64,000 nt of DNA from Actinomycetospora chiangmaiensis DSM 45062 (GCF_000379625.1 NZ_KB903246.1:1-64000), one strand, 5' to 3'. Counted from the first letter of the stretch, positions 17,990-27,483 are shown. Program-made: numbers and translations. The notes: a model not told the origin generated them from the sequence alone.

Positions 17990-18034
17990 GCCCCCAGTGT
18001 CCCCTGTTCGGCGTGAAGGCCAGGATCCCGGGTC

Positions 18035-18391
18035 ATGATCCTCCACATCTGTCCCCGCTCCGACTGGGAGGCCGCCGACACGGCGCTGGAGCCGCCGTCG
18101 TTGGCCGGCGAGGGCTTCGTGCACTGCTCCGACCCGGGGACCGTCGCCCTGCCCGCCACCCGCCTCTACCGGGGCCGGGAGGACCTGCTGCTGCTCGAGG
18201 TCGACCCGGCCCGCTGCGAGGCGCCCGTCCGGTGGGAGCCCGGGGTGCGCGACGGACAGGTGGAGACCTCCGGGCCGTGGTTCCCGCACGTGTACGGCCC
18301 GCTGCCCGTGGCCGCCGTCGTCGCGGTGCACCCGTTCCCGCCGGAGCCGGACGGGTCCTTCCGGTTGCCGACGTCGCTCGCGGAGCGCTGA
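18035..18391 (+). CDS. DUF952 family protein
   Basis: A 118-aa protein matching DUF952: ILHICPRSDWEAA at the N-terminus, GFVHCSDPGTVALPA, then LLLLEVDPARCEAPVRWE and WFPHVYGPLPVAAVVAV. The family has a compact fold resembling ADP-ribosyl-transferase-like or GST-associated domains; no confirmed activity. A single gene divergent from the YggT gene (45 bp between starts). Confidence 0.88.
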   Translation: MILHICPRSDWEAADTALEPPSLAGEGFVHCSDPGTVALPATRLYRGREDLLLLEVDPARCEAPVRWEPGVRDGQVETSGPWFPHVYGPLPVAAVVAVHPFPPEPDGSFRLPTSLAER

Positions 18392-18484
18392 GCCGGGATC
18401 TCCCCGGCTGCCTCGTCGCGGTCTCCGGCACCGCCCTGCGAGGGTGTCGTGGTGGGTCACCACGACGGGGACCGGGCGGGAACG

Positions 18485-18520
18485 ACGAAGACCCCCTCAC
18501 CGTGGTGAGGGGGCCTTCGT
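18485..18520 (-). terminator. Terminator of first initiator tRNA gene
   Basis: Hairpin with core arms CCCCCTCAC and GTGAGGGGG around CGTG, extended by ACGAAG/CTTCGT. It begins 4 nt after the tRNA-fMet gene on the minus strand. Confidence 0.85.
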
Positions 18521-18524
18521 GTGG

Positions 18525-18601
18525 TGGTAGCGGGGACAGGATTCGAACCTGTGACCTCTGGGTTATGAGCCCAGCGAGCTACCGAGCTGCTCCACCCCGC
18601 G
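18525..18601 (-). tRNA. Initiator tRNA-fMet (CAT), CCA encoded
   Basis: On the minus strand the sequence starts CGCGGGGTGGAGCAG and has anticodon loop CTCATAA flanked by GGG and CCC. These three G-C pairs and the unpaired first base of the acceptor (C1 against U72) mark an initiator tRNA. T-arm GGTTCGAATCC. The 3' end is ...CCCCGCTA-CCA, so CCA is encoded. A second, identical body lies 215 bp upstream. Confidence 0.95.
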
Positions 18602-18780
18602 CCGTCGCCGTGCTTTCCGGCGATGACGGCAAGACTACCGGGCGGTGAACCGTGGGCTCGCAGGGGGGTGGGGCCACGCCGGCCGCCGAGAGACACACCG
18701 GGCAGCTCGCCGAGCCCCCGGACCTGCCTCGGGTCACCCTCGCGGCGGGCGCCGAGGCCACCCGACTCCAGGAACGACGA

Positions 18781-18808
18781 AGGGCCCCTCACCGTGGTGA
18801 GGGGCCCT
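18781..18808 (-). terminator. Terminator of second initiator tRNA gene
   Basis: Perfect 12-bp stem (AGGGCCCCTCAC and complement) with loop CGTG, 8 nt after the tRNA. It is nearly the same hairpin core as the terminator of the other initiator tRNA gene. Confidence 0.87.
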
Positions 18809-18816
18809 CCTGCGAG

Positions 18817-18890
18817 TAGCGGGGACAGGATTCGAACCTGTGACCTCTGGGTTATGAGCCCAGCGAGCTACCGAGCTGCTCCACCCCGCG
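18817..18890 (-). tRNA. Initiator tRNA-fMet (CAT), CCA not encoded
   Basis: Same 74-nt body as the other initiator tRNA (CGCGGGG start, CTCATAA anticodon loop, C1-U72 mismatch). The discriminator A is followed by CTC, so CCA must be added after transcription. Its own terminator follows and the flanks differ from the other copy, which argues for a true duplicate. Confidence 0.95.
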
Positions 18891-18928
18891 TCGTGTCACC
18901 AACAGTACGCGACGCGGGGTGGAGTGGA

Positions 18929-21910
18929 TCAGCCGGGGGTCCCCCCGGTCGCGGTCCGGTACTGGTTGATGGCGTTGGCCAGGTCCTGCTGGGCCCGGCC
19001 GATACCGGCGAAGTCCCCCTGCTGCTGCGCGGTGCGCAGCTCGTCCAGGGCGGTGTTCATCGCCGTGACCGCGGACGTGACCGCCGCCGAGTTGCCGGCC
19101 GCCGGCGCTCCGCCGGCGGTCGGGGCCTGAGCCGGCGCCGGGGCCTGGCCCGTCGTCGGGGCCTGCCCGGTGGTGGGCGCCTGCGTCTGGCCGGTGGCGC
19201 CCGGCGTCGTCGTGGCCGCGCCCGACGAGCCGAACACCTGGGTCAGCGCCTCGGGGAGGGTCGGCGCGTAGCCGATCCGGCCGCCGAAACTGACGAGCAC
19301 GCGGGAGAGCTGCGGGAACGAGGACTCCTGGTTGGAGCGCTCGATGTAGACCGGCTCGACGTAGAGCAGGCCGCCCGCCACCGGCAGCGTCAGCAGGTTG
19401 CCGTAGAGCACCTGCGTGCCCTGCTGGCGCAGCAGGTTCAGCTCGCTGGAGACCTGCGGCGAGGACAGGAACTGGGTCTGCACCTGCTGCGGACCCCGGG
19501 TCTGGGTGTCCGCCGGCAGCTGCAGCAACGTCATCTGCCCGTAGGTCCCGGGGTCGGAACTCACCGACAGGTAGGCCGAGAGGAACTCACGACGGAGGCT
19601 GACCAGCGCGGTCGTGAGCTGGAACTGCGCGACGTTCGCCGTGCCGCGCCGGGGATCGTCGGCGAGCAGGTAGTACGGCGGCTGCGGGTCGCCCGCGGCG
19701 GCCGCGGCGTCGCTCGTCGGGTCGGACGGGACGTCCCAGAACGACACCGTCGAGTAGAACTCGCCGGGGTCGGACACGTGGTAGCGGGTCAGCAGGTCGC
19801 GCTGGACCTTGAAGATGCCCTCCGGGTACCGGTAGTGCGCGCGTAGGGCGGGCGGCACGTCGGCCGCCGGCTTCACCACGCCCGGGAACACCTTCTCCCA
19901 GGTCTGCAGCACGGGGTCGGTCGGGTCGTTCTCGTAGAGGTCGACCTGGCCGGTGTAGGCGTCGACGGTGGCCTTGACCGAGTTCCGCATGTACCCGGCG
20001 GTCTGCGGCGCGAGCGTCGCGGCGTTCACCGAGTCGCGGGTCGCGTCGCCGAGGGGCACCTGCTGCGAGTACGGGTAGCGCGGCAGCGTCGTGTAGCCGT
20101 CGACGATGTACTTGATCGACCCGTTGACCACCGCCGGGTAGACGTCGTTGTCGAGCTCCAGCCAGGGCGCGACCTTCTGCACCCGGGTGAGCGGATCGCG
20201 GTTGTACATGATCCGCGAGTTGTCGCCGATGGAGGAGTTGAACAGGATGTTGCGCTCGAAGCCGTAGTAGGCGAAGAACGCGAGCCGGCTGATCGGGTTC
20301 CCGAGGGAGACACCGCCGGGACCGGTGTAGGTGAACTGCTTCGAGTCGGTGTCGTACTCGCGCGGCGGGGTGCCCGCGTCGGCGCCGACGATCGCGTAGT
20401 CGTCCGGGCCGTTCACCAGTTCACCGAAGTAGATGCGCGGCTGCTGCAGGCCGAACGGGCCCGGGTTGTCGACGTCGGACACCTGGAACTGCGGGTAACC
20501 GCCCTGCCCGCCGTTGGAGTCCAGCGGCGCGTTCACGGTGTTGGCCGGTGCGGCCACGAACCCGTTGCCGTGGGTGTAGACGAGGTGCCGGTTGATCCAG
20601 TCCTGCTGGTTGCCGGCGAGGTTGCCCGGCGCGATCTCGCGGGCGGCGACCACGTAGTCCTGGGTCTGGTTGTTGACCGTGTACCGGTCGACGTCGAGGG
20701 TGGCGGGGAAGCCGTAGAAGTTCCGTCGCTGCTCGAGCTGGGTGAACGTCCGCGAGAGCCGGTACGGGTCGAGCAGGCGGATGTTCGGCACCGTCGCCGT
20801 GTCGGTGGCGATCGCCTGCTGGACGGCCGTTGCGCTCTGGTCGGTGGTCCCGGCGTACGGCTCGCGGGTGACGGTCTGATCCGTGATGCCGAACGCCTGT
20901 CGGGTCGCGTCGATGTTGCGCTGGATCGAGAGCGCCTCGCGCTGGTTGGCGTTCGGGCGCACCGAGAACTGCTCGAGCACGGCGGGCCACGCGGCGCCGA
21001 CGAGGATGCTGGAGAGCACCAGCAGGGCGAGGGCGATCGCCGGGATCTGCAGGTTCCGCAGGAAGACCGCGGCGAAGAACGCCACGGCGCAGATCACCGC
21101 GATGACGAGCAGGATCAGCTTGGCGGGCATCGCGGCGTTCAGGTCGGTGTAGCTCGCGCCGTAGAAGTTCGCGCCGCCGATCGAGGCCTTGCGGTCGGAG
21201 AACAGCAGCTCGTAGCGGTCGAAGAAGTAGCCGACCGCCTTGAGCAGGACGAACACGCCCACGAGGATCGCGAGGTGGGCGCGGGCGGCGGTGGCCAGCG
21301 ACCCGTTGCGGCCCGCGAGCCGGATGCCGCCGAAGATGTAGTGCGCCACGAGTGCCGCGACGAAGCTGACCCCGACGCCGACGAACAGCCACGAGAGCAC
21401 GGCGCGCCAGAACGGCAGGGCGAAGACGTAGAAGCCGATGTCGTGGTTGAACACGGGGTCGGCGATGCCGAACGGCGTCTGGTTGAGGAAGAGCTGCGTG
21501 GTCTGCCAGTCGTTCTGTGCGGAGAGCGCCGCGATGACCGCGACGACCACCGGGATGCCGATGGCGAACAGGCGCAGGTGGGAGAGCACCACGGTGCGGT
21601 AGCGCGCGACCGGGTCCTCCGGGCCCGCGACGGGCACGAACACGGGGCGGGTGCGGTAGGCGACGTAGAGGTTGAGCGCGATCAGCCCACCCATGAACAC
21701 CGCGGCCACGACGCTCTGGATGACACGGGTCGCCAGCACGGTGGTGAAGACGTTGCGGTAGCCGACCTCGCCGAACCAGGCGAAGTCGACGTAGACGTCG
21801 ACGAGCCGGGCCAGACCGACGAGGACGACGAGCACGACCGCGCCCAGGACGAGCAGCGTTTTCGTACGCCGGGAGAGCTGCGGGTTCCCGGTCGCCGGCC
21901 GGTTGGCCAC
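18929..21910 (-). CDS. UPF0182 family membrane protein
   Basis: A 993-aa integral membrane protein of the UPF0182 (COG1615) family, conserved in actinobacteria (Rv3193c in M. tuberculosis) with no known function. The N-terminal ~310 residues contain about seven membrane helices (first at TLLVLGAVVLVVLVGLARL; DVYVDFAWFGEVGY is a family hallmark). A large extracytoplasmic domain follows, including YTHGNGFVAAP and PRIYFGELVNG. The C-terminus after residue ~905 is a low-complexity Pro/Thr/Gln/Ala tail with TTGQAP repeats, then a short helix. GTG start at 21910; a GGAG lies 13 nt upstream. Single gene next to the initiator tRNAs. Confidence 0.93.
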   Translation of the reverse strand: MANRPATGNPQLSRRTKTLLVLGAVVLVVLVGLARLVDVYVDFAWFGEVGYRNVFTTVLATRVIQSVVAAVFMGGLIALNLYVAYRTRPVFVPVAGPEDPVARYRTVVLSHLRLFAIGIPVVVAVIAALSAQNDWQTTQLFLNQTPFGIADPVFNHDIGFYVFALPFWRAVLSWLFVGVGVSFVAALVAHYIFGGIRLAGRNGSLATAARAHLAILVGVFVLLKAVGYFFDRYELLFSDRKASIGGANFYGASYTDLNAAMPAKLILLVIAVICAVAFFAAVFLRNLQIPAIALALLVLSSILVGAAWPAVLEQFSVRPNANQREALSIQRNIDATRQAFGITDQTVTREPYAGTTDQSATAVQQAIATDTATVPNIRLLDPYRLSRTFTQLEQRRNFYGFPATLDVDRYTVNNQTQDYVVAAREIAPGNLAGNQQDWINRHLVYTHGNGFVAAPANTVNAPLDSNGGQGGYPQFQVSDVDNPGPFGLQQPRIYFGELVNGPDDYAIVGADAGTPPREYDTDSKQFTYTGPGGVSLGNPISRLAFFAYYGFERNILFNSSIGDNSRIMYNRDPLTRVQKVAPWLELDNDVYPAVVNGSIKYIVDGYTTLPRYPYSQQVPLGDATRDSVNAATLAPQTAGYMRNSVKATVDAYTGQVDLYENDPTDPVLQTWEKVFPGVVKPAADVPPALRAHYRYPEGIFKVQRDLLTRYHVSDPGEFYSTVSFWDVPSDPTSDAAAAAGDPQPPYYLLADDPRRGTANVAQFQLTTALVSLRREFLSAYLSVSSDPGTYGQMTLLQLPADTQTRGPQQVQTQFLSSPQVSSELNLLRQQGTQVLYGNLLTLPVAGGLLYVEPVYIERSNQESSFPQLSRVLVSFGGRIGYAPTLPEALTQVFGSSGAATTTPGATGQTQAPTTGQAPTTGQAPAPAQAPTAGGAPAAGNSAAVTSAVTAMNTALDELRTAQQQGDFAGIGRAQQDLANAINQYRTATGGTPG

Positions 21911-22014
21911 GGGCGGTCACACTCCAGATTTCGATGGCGGGCTCGGAGCGACAACTCTATTGAGCCCGTGTGGGTTCCCTGTGGACGAGTTCGTCCGTTT
22001 TCCGGCAGGTCGTC

Positions 22015-23040
22015 TCAGCAGGTCGGCGGGATGCGCCCGGCCGCGAGGGTCTGGACGGCGGCCACACCCTCGCGCAGGTCGGACACACGCGCCAGCGTGA
22101 GGCCGGACGGTGCGTTGCGCACCGCCTCCGCGCAGTTGCCCGCGGGCACCAGGAACGCGGTCGCGCCGTCGTGGTGCGCGGCGTCCATCTTGAAGCGGAT
22201 TCCCCCGATCGGGCCGACCCGGCCGGAGGCGTCGATGGTGCCGGTGCCCGCGATGTCCTTGCCGCCGGTGAGGTCGCCCGGGGTCAGCTTGTCGACGATC
22301 GCGGTGGCGAAGATGAGGCCCGCGGACGGTCCGCCGACGTCGGCCAGCCCGATGCGGATGGAGGCCGGGGCGTCCACCACGGAGGTGGCGGTGACGCCGA
22401 GGTAGCCCTTCGTCGCGTCGCCGGGACGGGGTGCGGTGACGACGGTGACGTCGCTCGTGGCCCCGCCGCGCACCACGGTCAGGACGAGGGGCGTGCCCGG
22501 CCGGACGGCGCCGACCGCGTCCACCACGTCCTGCGGGGTGGTCACCGGGCGGCCGCCGATCGCGCTGATCCGGTCGCCCTGGCGCAGCAGCCCCACCGAC
22601 GGGCCGGGCGTCGTCACGTCCCCGACCTGCACCGCGCTCGGGTAGCCGAGGTAGTGCAGCGCCGCGTTCTGGGCGTCGTCCTCGGACTGCGTGAACTGGC
22701 GCGTGTTCTCCGCGTCGACCTGCTGGCTGGACTGCCCCGAGGGGTAGACCTGCTCGCGCGGCACCACCTCGTGGGAGCCGCTGATCCACATCGCGATCGC
22801 CCCGAAGAGCGTCACCTGGCTGGTGACGGCGACGGTGGTCATCCGCAGCTGACCCGTCGTCGGGAAGGTCGGGACCGACCCGGACACGTCGATGATCGTG
22901 CGGCCGTCCTGGGCCCCGAGGACGTCGAAGGTCGGCCCGTCGCCGAGGGCGACGAACGGCACCCGCACCGTCGCTCCGGTGAGTCCCAGCACCGCGGCGA
23001 GCACGAGCCCCAGGGCCAGCGTCGCGCGCAACCGGGTCAC
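22015..23040 (-). CDS. PDZ-domain Lon-like (S16) membrane protease
   Basis: A 341-aa protein equivalent to the YlbL/Rv3194c family. A signal-anchor (residues ~5-25) is followed by a variable region, a PDZ domain (about 120-210, LRQGDRISAIGGRPV) and a Lon-type proteolytic domain. The Ser-Lys dyad is visible: Ser in ADVGGPSAGLIFA and Lys in GGIRFKMDAA. It probably acts on extracytoplasmic substrates. ATG or GTG start at 23040. It is divergent from the DUF2342 gene by 119 bp and lies upstream of the UPF0182 gene, as in mycobacteria. Confidence 0.92.
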   Translation of the reverse strand: MTRLRATLALGLVLAAVLGLTGATVRVPFVALGDGPTFDVLGAQDGRTIIDVSGSVPTFPTTGQLRMTTVAVTSQVTLFGAIAMWISGSHEVVPREQVYPSGQSSQQVDAENTRQFTQSEDDAQNAALHYLGYPSAVQVGDVTTPGPSVGLLRQGDRISAIGGRPVTTPQDVVDAVGAVRPGTPLVLTVVRGGATSDVTVVTAPRPGDATKGYLGVTATSVVDAPASIRIGLADVGGPSAGLIFATAIVDKLTPGDLTGGKDIAGTGTIDASGRVGPIGGIRFKMDAAHHDGATAFLVPAGNCAEAVRNAPSGLTLARVSDLREGVAAVQTLAAGRIPPTC

Positions 23041-23159
23041 GGGCCGCGAGGGTAGTGATCGACCGTGTGGGCTCGGGATACGGGCCTGTTCGCTGCAGGC
23101 GTGCGGTGGGCTCCTCGGGACGGGTCCCGGTATCAGGGGTCGCGCGTACCGTGGGCGCC

Positions 23160-24617
23160 ATGAGTGACCTGCCCTTCGGTTTCGGCCCGTCCGACCCCGA
23201 CGACGAGCACCGGCGGGGCTCCTCCGGGTCCGGGTCCGGCGGGGGCCCGCAGGGCTTCGGCTTCGGTCCGGGCGGCATGCCGTTCGGTGCCGCGGGCGGT
23301 CCCGGCGGCGCGGGCGGCTTCGACATGAACCAGCTCGGGCAGATGCTCACCCAGCTCGGGCAGATGCTCTCCGCCTCCGGCGGTCCCGGCGGCGGCAACG
23401 GCCCGGTGAACTACAAGCTGGCCGCACAGATGGCGCACCAGCAGATCACCGTCAAGGGCGCGCCGACCGCGGAGCAGAAGAACGCGATCGTCGAGTCGGT
23501 GCGGCTCGCCGAGCTCTGGCTCGACGACGCCACCACGCTGCCCTCGGGTGCCTCGACGGTCACGGCCTGGTCGCCCGACGACTGGGTGGACGCGACCATC
23601 CCCACCTGGCAGCGGCTGTGCGACCCGGTCGCCCAGCGCGTCGCGGGCGCGTGGGTCGAGGGACTGCCCGCCGAGGCACGCGAGATGGCCGGGCCGATGC
23701 TCGGGATGATCTCGCAGGTCGGCGGGATGGCCTTCGGGTCGCAGCTCGGCGCGGCGCTGGGGCAGCTCGCCGGCGAGGTGCTCACCTCGTCCGACGTCGG
23801 GCTGCCGCTCGGGCCCGAGGGCACTGCAGCGCTGCTGCCCGACGCGATCGCCCGCTTCACCGACGGGCTCGACCGGCCCGCCGGGGAGGTCCTCGTGTTC
23901 CTCGCCGCCCGCGAGGCGGCGCACCACCGCCTGTTCGGCCACGTCCCGTGGCTGCGCCAGCGCCTGCTCGCCACCGTCGAGGAGTTCGCGCACGGCATCT
24001 CCATCGACACCTCGCGCATCGAGGAGCTCGCGCGCGACCTCGACCCGTCGAACCCGGCCGCGATCGAGCAGGCCATGTCCTCGGGCCTGTTCGAGCCGCA
24101 GACCACCGAGGCCCAGAAGGCCGCGCTGGCCCGCCTGGAGACGCTGCTCGCGCTCGTCGAGGGCTGGGTCGACCACGTCGTCGCGGCCGCGATCGGCGAC
24201 CGTCTGCCCGGCGCCGACGCGCTGCGCGAGAGCATGCGCCGCCGGCGCGCCTCGGGCGGCCCGGCCGAGCAGACCTTCGCCACGCTCGTCGGCCTGGAGC
24301 TGCGGCCCCGCCGCCTGCGCGACGCCGCCGAGCTGTGGCGCCGGCTCGGCGAGGCCCGGGACGTCGACGGCCGCGACGCGGTGTGGGCCCACCCCGACCT
24401 GCTGCCGACCGCCGAGGACCTCGACGACCCGGCCGCCTTCGTCCGGGGCCGCTCCGAGATCGCCGAGGGTGGCCGCGAGGGCTCCTTCGCCGACCTCGAC
24501 GACCCGATCGCCCGCCTCGAGGCGGAGATGAAGGCCGAGCGGGAGGGTTCCACCGAGAAGCCCGACGGGTCCGAGACCGAGGGTCCCGACGACGGGTCGG
24601 CCGACCCGAAGGCCTGA
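23160..24617 (+). CDS. Zinc-dependent metalloprotease, DUF2342/zincin_2 family
   Basis: A 485-aa protein of the actinobacterial DUF2342 family (Rv3195 type). The first ~80 residues are Gly/Pro/Phe-rich with GQMLTQLGQML repeats. The core contains VARGAWVEG-type helices and the family zincin-like segment REAAHHRLFGHVPWL, where the paired histidines and a downstream Glu could bind zinc. No classical HExxH is present, so protease activity rests on family annotation. The C-terminus is acidic. ATG at 23160 precedes MSDLPFGFGP. It converges on the YgjP-like gene with 4 bp between stops. Confidence 0.88.
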   Translation: MSDLPFGFGPSDPDDEHRRGSSGSGSGGGPQGFGFGPGGMPFGAAGGPGGAGGFDMNQLGQMLTQLGQMLSASGGPGGGNGPVNYKLAAQMAHQQITVKGAPTAEQKNAIVESVRLAELWLDDATTLPSGASTVTAWSPDDWVDATIPTWQRLCDPVAQRVAGAWVEGLPAEAREMAGPMLGMISQVGGMAFGSQLGAALGQLAGEVLTSSDVGLPLGPEGTAALLPDAIARFTDGLDRPAGEVLVFLAAREAAHHRLFGHVPWLRQRLLATVEEFAHGISIDTSRIEELARDLDPSNPAAIEQAMSSGLFEPQTTEAQKAALARLETLLALVEGWVDHVVAAAIGDRLPGADALRESMRRRRASGGPAEQTFATLVGLELRPRRLRDAAELWRRLGEARDVDGRDAVWAHPDLLPTAEDLDDPAAFVRGRSEIAEGGREGSFADLDDPIARLEAEMKAEREGSTEKPDGSETEGPDDGSADPKA

Positions 24618-24621
24618 GGCC

Positions 24622-25185
24622 TCAGTCGTCCGGTTCGGCGCCGATCTCCAGACCGGCGCCGTCGGACAGGCCCTCGAGGTAGCCGATCGCCCGCTCCGAG
24701 CGGGGGTACCGGGCCTCGAGCGCCCGGAACGCCGGGCCGTGCCCGGCCTCCCGCAGGTGTGCCAGTTCGTGCACCAGGACGTGGTCGAGCACCCAGCCCG
24801 GGACGTCGCGCAGGCGCTCGCTGACGCGGATCGTGCCCTCGGTCGGGGTGCACGACGCCCAGCGGGTCCGCATCGGCGGCACCCACCGCACCCACACCGG
24901 GCGCGGCCAGCGGCCGTCGGGCCCCACCGCGTCGAGGTGGGCGCGGGCGAGCGCGTCCGCGCGGGCTGCGAGGTCCTCGTCGGCCGCCCGACGGCCCGGT
25001 CGCTTCCGGGCCTCCGAGCGCTGCAGCTTCGCGACCATCTCGGCCACCCACCGCTCCTCCTGGGCCCGGCTCGCCGAGGCCGGGATGGAGACGACGAGGG
25101 TGTCGCCCTCGCGCCGGGCGCTGATGGTGCGCGTGCGCCGCGCGCTGCGGCGCACCACGACCTTCGGGTCCTCCACGACGGCCAC
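24622..25185 (-). CDS. YgjP-like M48/DUF45 metallopeptidase
   Basis: A 187-aa putative metallopeptidase of the YgjP (WLM/SprT-like) group. The zinc motif HELAH is in VLDHVLVHELAHLREAGHGPAF, with the third ligand His in the GHGP segment. RWASCTPTEGTIRVSERLRDVP matches the conserved WGSCS...I.LN..L region of the family. Cytoplasmic, no signal peptide. Single gene, convergent with the DUF2342 gene; its start lies only 47 bp from the divergent ThiF-like gene. Confidence 0.9.
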   Translation of the reverse strand: MAVVEDPKVVVRRSARRTRTISARREGDTLVVSIPASASRAQEERWVAEMVAKLQRSEARKRPGRRAADEDLAARADALARAHLDAVGPDGRWPRPVWVRWVPPMRTRWASCTPTEGTIRVSERLRDVPGWVLDHVLVHELAHLREAGHGPAFRALEARYPRSERAIGYLEGLSDGAGLEIGAEPDD

Positions 25186-25232
25186 GGTAGGCGAGACGGA
25201 TCCGGGGGCCGTCCTCGTGCGTCGGAACCCGT

Positions 25233-26180
25233 GTGAGGCCTTCTTCCGTCCCTCCCCGGCTCGTCGCCGTCCCCCGGTGGCCCGACACCACGACCGCCCG
25301 GTTCGGCGACGACCCGGGCTGGCAGGTCGACGGGGTCGACCCGCCGGTGCGGGCGCTGCTGACCGCGCTCGCCGCCCCGACCCCCACCGCCTCGCCGCTG
25401 GCCGACGCGGTGGCCCGCGGCGCCCGGCCCGAGGACACCGCCGCCCTGCTGGCCGACCTGACGGCCGCGGGCCTGCTGCGGCCGACCCCCGACGAGGGGC
25501 ACCGGGCGGCCTACGTCCGGGTGCACGGCGCGGGGCGCCTCGGCGTGGCGATCGCGACGGTGCTGGCCCGCGCCGGGATCGGCCGGGTGGCAGTCCGGGC
25601 GGGCGGGACCGTGGGGCCGGACGACCTCGGCACCGGACTGGAGCCCGGTGACGTCGGTCACCCGGCGGTGCTCGCCGCGGCAGCGGCCGTGGCCCGCGCC
25701 GACCCCGCGGTCGCCGTCGCCGAGCCGTCCCGGCGTCGTCCCGAGCTGGTCGTCCTGACCGGCCCCGCGACCACCGACCCGACCGTGACCGGCCCGCTGC
25801 ACGCGCGGCACCAGCCCCATCTCGCGGTCGCGGCCGGCGATCCGGTCGGCGTCGTCGGCCCGCTCGTCCTGCCGGGGCGGACGTCCTGCCTGCGGTGCGT
25901 CGCCCGGCACCGGGCGGACGGCGGCGACCCGTGCCCGCCGGCGTCCGCCGTCCCCGTGTCGATCGCCGCGGCCACGACCCTCGCGGGGCTCGTCACCGGC
26001 GCGGTCCTCGCGTTCCTGCAGGGGCGGTCGGGACTCCTCGGGGCCGCCGACGAGATCGACGCGGCGATCGGGTCGATGCGCCGTCGTCCGTGTCCGGCCC
26101 ATCCCCGCTGCCCGTGTGACGGCGCACCTCCGCGCGCCCCCGAGGTGCGGGCGGGGGAGAATCGGGGGCGTGTCCGATGA
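25233..26180 (+). CDS. ThiF/E1-like protein with zinc ribbon
   Basis: A 315-aa protein: a winged-helix-like region (residues ~30-90, ALLADLTAAGLLRPT), a Rossmann segment VRVHGAGRLGVAIATVLARAGIGRV typical of ThiF/MoeB/E1 adenylating proteins, then VVLTGPATTDP and SCLRCVARHRAD. Two CxxC-like clusters (CLRC; CPAHPRCPC at the C-terminus) look zinc-binding. It resembles Rv3196 and the TOMM-leader-binding ThiF-like proteins; no RiPP precursor is visible nearby, and the ATP-binding Arg/Lys residues of true E1 enzymes are not clear. Its 3' end overlaps the ABC1 kinase start by 11 bp, so the two form an operon. Confidence 0.72.
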   Translation: MRPSSVPPRLVAVPRWPDTTTARFGDDPGWQVDGVDPPVRALLTALAAPTPTASPLADAVARGARPEDTAALLADLTAAGLLRPTPDEGHRAAYVRVHGAGRLGVAIATVLARAGIGRVAVRAGGTVGPDDLGTGLEPGDVGHPAVLAAAAAVARADPAVAVAEPSRRRPELVVLTGPATTDPTVTGPLHARHQPHLAVAAGDPVGVVGPLVLPGRTSCLRCVARHRADGGDPCPPASAVPVSIAAATTLAGLVTGAVLAFLQGRSGLLGAADEIDAAIGSMRRRPCPAHPRCPCDGAPPRAPEVRAGENRGRVR

Positions 26181-27483
26181 CATCCCGCGCCGCACGGTCC
26201 AACGCTCCGCGCGCCTGGCGTCGCTGCCGCTCGGGTTCGCCTCGCGCACGGCCGCGGGCTGGGGCCGCCGTCTCGCCGGCGGCGACGCGAGCGAGATCTC
26301 CGCCGACGTGGCCCGCAAGGGCGCCGAACAGCTCTTCGCCGTCCTCGGCGAACTCAAGGGCGGCGCCATGAAGTTCGGGCAGGCGCTGTCGGTGTTCGAG
26401 GCCGCCGTGCCCCCGGAGCTCGCCGAGCCCTACCGCGAGGCCCTGACCCGGCTGCAGACCGCCGCTCCCCCGATGCCGACGGCGCGCACCCACCGCGTGC
26501 TCGCCGAGCAGTTCGGGCGCGGGTGGCGCGAGCGGTTCCGCGAGTTCGACGACACCCCGGCCGCCTCGGCGAGCATCGGCCAGGTGCACCGCGCCGTGTG
26601 GGGCGACGGGCGCGAGGTCGCAGTGAAGGTGCAGTACCCGGGCGCGGAGGAGGCCGTCATGGCCGACCTGCGCCAGCTGCAGCGCTTCGCCCGCGTGATC
26701 CAGCCGATGGTCCCCGGCATGGAGATCAAGCCGCTGCTCCAGGAGCTGCGCGACCGCATGGCCGAGGAGCTGGACTACCGCGACGAGGCCGACGCCCAGC
26801 GCGCGTTCGCCGCTGCCTTCGAGGGCGACGAGCACGTCGTGGTGCCGCGGGTCGTCGCGTCCGCGCCGAAGGCCATGGTGTCGGAGTGGATCTCCGGCAC
26901 CCCCCTGTCGCAGGTCATCCGCGTCGGGGAGCCGGAGGAGCGCGACCGCGTCGGCACCCTGCTCTCCACCTTCCACTTCTCCGCGCCCGCCCGGGTCGGG
27001 ATGCTGCACGCCGACCCGCACCCGGGGAACTTCCAGGTGCTGCCCGACGGTCGGCTCTGCGTCATCGACTTCGGCGCCGTCGCCCGCCTGCCCGAGGGGC
27101 TGCCGCACGAGCTGGGCCACATGCTCGCGCTGTCCGTCGAGGACCGGGCCGACGAGCTGCTGGACCTGATGCGCGACCTCAACTTCGTGCTGCCCGACAC
27201 CGACATGACCCCGGAACGGGCGATGGCCTACCTCGGGCCGCTCGTGGACCCGCTGCGCACCGAGAAGTTCCACTTCACGCGCGAGTGGATCCGCGGGCAG
27301 GCCGAGCGGCTCGGCGACCTGCGGCGCCCGGAGTTCGAGACGGGCCGCGGGCTGAACCTCCCGCCGCAGTACCTGCTCATCCACCGCGTGACGCTCGCCT
27401 CGGTCGCGGTGCTCTGCCAGCTCGACGCCGAGATCGCGCTGCGCTCCATCTTCCGGGACTGGCAGCCGGGCTTCGACGTCTGA
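26170..27483 (+). CDS. ABC1/UbiB (AarF) family atypical kinase
   Basis: A 437-aa protein of the ABC1/ADCK family, atypical kinases or ATPases linked to isoprenoid-quinone and lipid biology; the mycobacterial counterpart Rv3197 lies beside whiB7 in the same order. Family motifs are intact: KxGQ in GGAMKFGQALSVF, the Ala-rich loop ASASIGQVHRA, Lys in VAVKVQYPG, HADPHPGNFQ and DFGAVARLP. GTG at 26170-26172 (MSDDIPRRTVQRSARL) follows a G-rich ribosome site and overlaps the ThiF-like gene. The strong hairpin after its stop separates it from whiB7. Confidence 0.92.
   Translation: MSDDIPRRTVQRSARLASLPLGFASRTAAGWGRRLAGGDASEISADVARKGAEQLFAVLGELKGGAMKFGQALSVFEAAVPPELAEPYREALTRLQTAAPPMPTARTHRVLAEQFGRGWRERFREFDDTPAASASIGQVHRAVWGDGREVAVKVQYPGAEEAVMADLRQLQRFARVIQPMVPGMEIKPLLQELRDRMAEELDYRDEADAQRAFAAAFEGDEHVVVPRVVASAPKAMVSEWISGTPLSQVIRVGEPEERDRVGTLLSTFHFSAPARVGMLHADPHPGNFQVLPDGRLCVIDFGAVARLPEGLPHELGHMLALSVEDRADELLDLMRDLNFVLPDTDMTPERAMAYLGPLVDPLRTEKFHFTREWIRGQAERLGDLRRPEFETGRGLNLPPQYLLIHRVTLASVAVLCQLDAEIALRSIFRDWQPGFDV

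Noticed and set aside
23133..26369. Minus-strand frame of over 1,000 codons across the DUF2342 to ABC1 region.
   Set aside because: Antisense shadow of recognised genes; no family motif.
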